NCBI GenBank assembly: GCA_004366195.1
Contig: SIRV01000044.1
Span: forward strand, 1 to 9,314
Direction of reading: 5' to 3'
Length of the DNA: 9,314 nt
DNA from: Actinomycetota bacterium
GTDB lineage: Bacteria; Actinomycetota; UBA4738; HRBIN12
Shown here: piece by piece, positions 7,413 through 9,314 of the stretch
Position numbering within the stretch: position 1 is the first letter of the stretch
Layout: each line of letters begins with the position of its first letter
Program-made: the position numbers and the translations under genes
Notes under the pieces: model-generated
The model's input: the letters and a program-made list of their open reading frames with translations, nothing else
Databases searched by the model: none
What the model was told of the DNA's origin: nothing

Positions 7413-7444
7413 TTGACACACGTACACACACAGGGGTTTATGGT
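7413..7444 (+). promoter_or_regulatory. Candidate promoter of the lipoprotein/exported protein/sigma region
   Basis: A perfect TTGACA (7413-7418) is followed by an AC-rich stretch and then GTTTAT (7436-7441, 17 nt spacing) or TATGGT (7439-7444, TANNNT but 20 nt spacing). Either would start transcription near 7448-7451, about 40 nt before the GTG at 7492. The 167-nt gap from 7325 holds this promoter and the terminator candidate and no gene. Confidence 0.5.
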
Positions 7445-7491
7445 TGCCGCAACGAGAAGGGGCGACGGCGGGGAGAGTGGGGAGGTAGGGG

Positions 7492-7809
7492 GTGCCACCG
7501 CAGCGTCGGCGGCTGGACGAGCTTCTCGCGGGCGTGGCAGCCTTCGTCCTTCTCGCCCTCGTCGCTGCGTCGTGCGCTGAACGAGCCGCCCCCAGGAGCG
7601 ACCCCGCAACCCACCCCGGTCTCCTCCTGTGCTCAGGGGCCTGTCTCCGATGCTGTGGGCCGCCGGGACCCCGCTGGGTGCGGAGCAGGAGGTTCAGTGA
7701 TGGGACGCCATCGGCGCACGATGCTCCTCGTTGGCATCCTCGTCCCTGCCTTGCTGCTTGGCGCGGAGCACGCGTCGGGGCATCCCTTCGGGAAGGTTCC
7801 GTACAGTGA
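7492..7809 (+). CDS. Putative small lipoprotein, possibly frameshifted
   Basis: The beginning is convincing: GGGGAGGT (7479-7486) lies five bases before GTG 7492, and the N-terminus is a lipoprotein signal peptide, MPPQRRRLDELL, then a hydrophobic core GVAAFVLLALVAAS and a cysteine at 28. The rest of the 105-aa frame is less convincing. It is Cys- and Arg-rich, has many poorly biased codons and overlaps the next gene by 110 nt in another frame. In that other frame, from about 7571, the DNA reads a Pro/Thr-rich stretch (NEPPPGATPQPTPVSS) that looks more like a normal lipoprotein linker. A frameshift near 7565-7575, natural or from sequencing, may therefore have broken the gene. No family recognised. 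The true end is uncertain. Confidence 0.4.
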   Translation: MPPQRRRLDELLAGVAAFVLLALVAASCAERAAPRSDPATHPGLLLCSGACLRCCGPPGPRWVRSRRFSDGTPSAHDAPRWHPRPCLAAWRGARVGASLREGSVQ

Positions 7810-7954
7810 CGTGGTCAGCGCGGCGACGGACGCAACGAGATGCAGCGGACTCTCCAAGAGCGAGCTTGCCTCGATGGTGTTCGCTCCAACCTGGCTGCTA
7901 CAGACGGCGGGGGCGTTCCTGCTCGGAGGGCTCGCCGCCGCGCTCTCCGTGTGA
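7700..7954 (+). CDS. Small exported protein of unknown function
   Basis: An 84-aa protein with two hydrophobic segments. Residues 1-27 form a signal peptide or anchor: MGRHRRT then MLLVGILVPALLLGAEHASG. A polar middle follows (28-65) with PYSDVVSAATDATRCSGLSKSEL and one cysteine, and the C-terminus (about 66-84) is again hydrophobic, LLQTAGAFLLGGLAAALSV, and ends at the membrane-like segment. The polar part would lie outside the cell. ATG 7700 has GGAGG (7688-7692) seven bases upstream, so the start is well supported. It precedes the sigma factor gene by about 105 nt. The same frame is open upstream, so it could be the second half of a frameshifted lipoprotein gene. I recognise no family. Confidence 0.55.
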   Translation: MGRHRRTMLLVGILVPALLLGAEHASGHPFGKVPYSDVVSAATDATRCSGLSKSELASMVFAPTWLLQTAGAFLLGGLAAALSV

Positions 7955-8059
7955 GCCGTGCACGATCGTGGACGCTGGCAAGCGGACTCGAGCGAAGCGG
8001 GGCGAGCCATCCGGTGGTCATCAGATAGGCGAGCGGATGCGAAGCGACGGGCGGGGCGC

Positions 8060-8617
8060 GTGATCGACGCGGCAGACGATGATGGGGGCTTGGGCCTGGA
8101 GGAGGCGTATCACCGCTACGCCCCTGGCCTTCGCCGGCTCGCGTTCTTCCTCACCGGCGACCGGGAGGCGGCGGACGATCTCGTGCAGGACGCCTTCGTG
8201 CGGGTGGCGCCCCATCTTCCTGCGCTCGATCCGGTCGCGGTCGGCGCCTACCTCCGGCGAGCCGTCGTGAACCTCGCGCGGACGCATCTCCGTCGTAGGG
8301 GGATGGAGCGGCGGCTCGCGTCGGTGTTCCTTCGGGACCGGAACCCTGCCGATACGGCGCCCTCGGACGCCGAGCGGGCACAGGACCTGTGGACCTGCCT
8401 CCTCCGCCTTCCGATGCGTCAGCGCTCGGCGCTCGTGCTGCGCTACTACGAGGACCTCGGCGAGGCCGAGACGGCGAGTGCGATGGGTTGTTCGAGGCGA
8501 GCGGTCAACTCGCTCGTCTCGCGGGGTCTCAGGAGGTTGCGTGCGGAGATGACGCAGCGGGTGTCATCCGGAGCGGGCCGGAGCACGCGGTCCGCAGCGG
8601 ATGAGGCCGGGAGGTGA
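8060..8617 (+). CDS. ECF (extracytoplasmic function) RNA polymerase sigma factor, SigE-like
   Basis: A 185-aa group 4 sigma factor that should direct RNA polymerase to a small regulon in response to an envelope signal. Region 2 covers about 15-80: EEAYHRYAPGLRRLAFFLTGDREAADDLVQDAFVR-type sequence ending in YLRRAVVNLARTHLRRR. Region 4 covers about 108-165, with LPMRQRSALVLRYYEDL and the helix-turn-helix AETASAMGCSRRAVNSLVSRGLRRL. Region 3 is absent, as expected for ECF factors. GTG 8060 is the best start because homology begins shortly after it. An in-frame GTG at 7958 would add 34 residues of Arg/Ser-rich sequence without family resemblance. Only a weak GGGCGGGG precedes 8060. The 105-nt gap before it shows no clear promoter. 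It is followed after three bases by a membrane protein, likely its regulator. Confidence 0.9.
   Translation: MIDAADDDGGLGLEEAYHRYAPGLRRLAFFLTGDREAADDLVQDAFVRVAPHLPALDPVAVGAYLRRAVVNLARTHLRRRGMERRLASVFLRDRNPADTAPSDAERAQDLWTCLLRLPMRQRSALVLRYYEDLGEAETASAMGCSRRAVNSLVSRGLRRLRAEMTQRVSSGAGRSTRSAADEAGR
8609..8617 (+). promoter_or_regulatory. Strong ribosome binding site of the beta-propeller gene, overlapping the sigma stop
   Basis: GGGAGGTGA overlaps the sigma-factor stop TGA (8615-8617), with GGAGG six bases before GTG 8621 and nine before GTG 8624. It ties translation of the membrane protein to that of the sigma factor. Confidence 0.65.
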
Positions 8618-8620
8618 GAT

Positions 8621-9314
8621 GTGGTGAACGATCTCGAGGAGATGCGGGCGGAGCTCCGCCGGACGCTCGAGCGCAAGGGCGATGAGCTCGGGCCGCTCCC
8701 GCCCCTGCGCCCCGGGCTCGACCGGGAGGTGCGGCGACGTGAGCTCCGACGGCGCGCGGCCGCGGTGGGGTGGACGGTCCTCGTGCTCGCCGCGCTCGGC
8801 CTCGTCGCGCGCGGGCTCGTGCCCGGGGGCGCGGTCGGCCCGGCCGCCCCGACGATCGCGCCGCAGCGCGTCTACGTGCTCGAGGTCGCCGGCCACCTCC
8901 GGGCGTTCGACGTCGCCGCGGACGGGCAGGCCGTCCCGGTCTGGTCGGCCCGGCCGGGCAGCAGGTCATGGTACAGCGGCGTCGTCCTGTCCCCCGACGG
9001 CTCCCGACTCTTCGCGGTGGACGCCGAAACCATGAGCCTGGCGGTCCTGGACGCCGCGTCGGGCGCGCTGGAGGGCGAGGCGAGCTTCAGCGACTGGATG
9101 TGGGCGCAACCTGCGGGCACAGGCCTGATGCCGACGATGGCGTTCCCGCCGGACGGATCGCGGGTCTTCGTGCGGGTGCTTCCACGTAGTGGAGAGCCGG
9201 TGATCGACGACGCGATCGCGACCTTCGACGTGGGAAGCGGCCGGTTCCTGCCGGAGGCGGCGCCGGTCCCGGGGTGCAGGCTCGCGGAGCCGATCCTTGC
9301 GCTGGGGCCCTCGA
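8621..9314 (+). CDS. Single-pass membrane protein with extracytoplasmic beta-propeller, possible sigma regulator (C-terminus cut off)
   Basis: The frame is open to the window edge (231 residues seen). Residues 1-49 are a charged cytoplasmic segment, NDLEEMRAELRRTLERKG followed by DREVRRRELRRR. Residues about 50-66 are one membrane helix, WTVLVLAALGLVARGLV. From about 83 the outer part has propeller-type repeats: RVYVLEVAGHLRAFDV, VVLSPDGSRLFAVD (121-134), LAVLDAASGAL, then FPPDGSRVFVRV (175-186) and IATFDVGSGRF. The SPDGSRLF/LDxxSG pattern is typical of YVTN/WD40-like blades. It starts three bases after the sigma gene, where an anti-sigma factor is usual, but the cytoplasmic part has no HxxxCxxC zinc motif. 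Sensing through the propeller and binding sigma through the N-terminus is an inference. GTG 8621 or 8624 are both possible starts. Confidence 0.8.
   Translation, partial: MVNDLEEMRAELRRTLERKGDELGPLPPLRPGLDREVRRRELRRRAAAVGWTVLVLAALGLVARGLVPGGAVGPAAPTIAPQRVYVLEVAGHLRAFDVAADGQAVPVWSARPGSRSWYSGVVLSPDGSRLFAVDAETMSLAVLDAASGALEGEASFSDWMWAQPAGTGLMPTMAFPPDGSRVFVRVLPRSGEPVIDDAIATFDVGSGRFLPEAAPVPGCRLAEPILALGPS

Noticed and set aside
7419..7433. AC-rich stretch (CACGTACACACACAG) as a microsatellite
   Set aside because: It is too short and interrupted by GTA; it fits better as a promoter spacer.
6014..7609. 531-aa open frame on the minus strand antisense to the carboxylase/reductase gene
   Set aside because: It is a reading-frame shadow: no motif, no ribosome site, and repetitive Asp/Val/Arg/Gly composition typical of antisense translation in GC-rich DNA.
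7958..8059. N-terminal extension of the sigma factor from GTG 7958
   Set aside because: The extra 34 residues are Arg/Ser-rich with no sigma resemblance, and no ribosome site precedes 7958.

Overview
The window is very GC-rich DNA with strong G/C bias at third codon positions, many GTG starts, tightly packed genes and several TANNNT -10 elements placed 6 nt from a start codon, as in leaderless actinobacterial transcripts. With an acyl-CoA carboxylase beta subunit followed by a small epsilon-like subunit, a SigE-like ECF sigma factor and a crotonyl-CoA carboxylase/reductase homologue, this points to a member of the Actinomycetota, probably an uncultured lineage. The phylum is an inference; I cannot place it more finely.

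Minus strand, 4354 down to 1: one compact operon. A promoter inside the 61-bp divergent gap drives an acyl-CoA carboxylase carboxyltransferase (beta) subunit, an 86-aa epsilon-like subunit, a 98-aa cupin, a GT4 glycosyltransferase, a GT2 glycosyltransferase and a basic protein cut by the window edge. Three of the junctions are GTGA start/stop overlaps, so translation is probably coupled. The carboxylase makes malonyl- or methylmalonyl-type CoA esters. The glycosyltransferases suggest glycan or glycolipid assembly.

Plus strand, 4365 to 5960: a stand-alone RecB-like PD-(D/E)XK nuclease with a four-cysteine (probably Fe-S) signature, then a VapBC-type toxin-antitoxin pair (ribbon-helix-helix antitoxin, PIN-domain toxin). 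Both units appear to have leaderless promoters. A 24-bp near-perfect palindrome overlaps the nuclease stop and lies just upstream of the antitoxin -10 element, where an autoregulatory operator would be expected.

Plus strand, 5961 to 7372: a promoter with an overlapping palindrome, a leader with a strong hairpin, and a crotonyl-CoA carboxylase/reductase family gene, followed by a candidate terminator. Together with the carboxylase on the other strand, this gene would fit ethylmalonyl-CoA or extender-unit acyl-CoA chemistry. One residue of its CO2-binding pocket appears substituted.

Plus strand, 7413 to the end: a TTGACA promoter, a small putative lipoprotein ORF that may be frameshifted, an 84-aa exported protein of no recognised family, an ECF sigma factor, and a single-pass membrane protein with an extracytoplasmic beta-propeller that runs off the window. 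The last two form a likely signalling pair: the membrane protein sits where an anti-sigma factor usually is, but has no zinc-binding anti-sigma motif in the part seen. No tRNA, rRNA, CRISPR array, insertion sequence or long repeat was seen.
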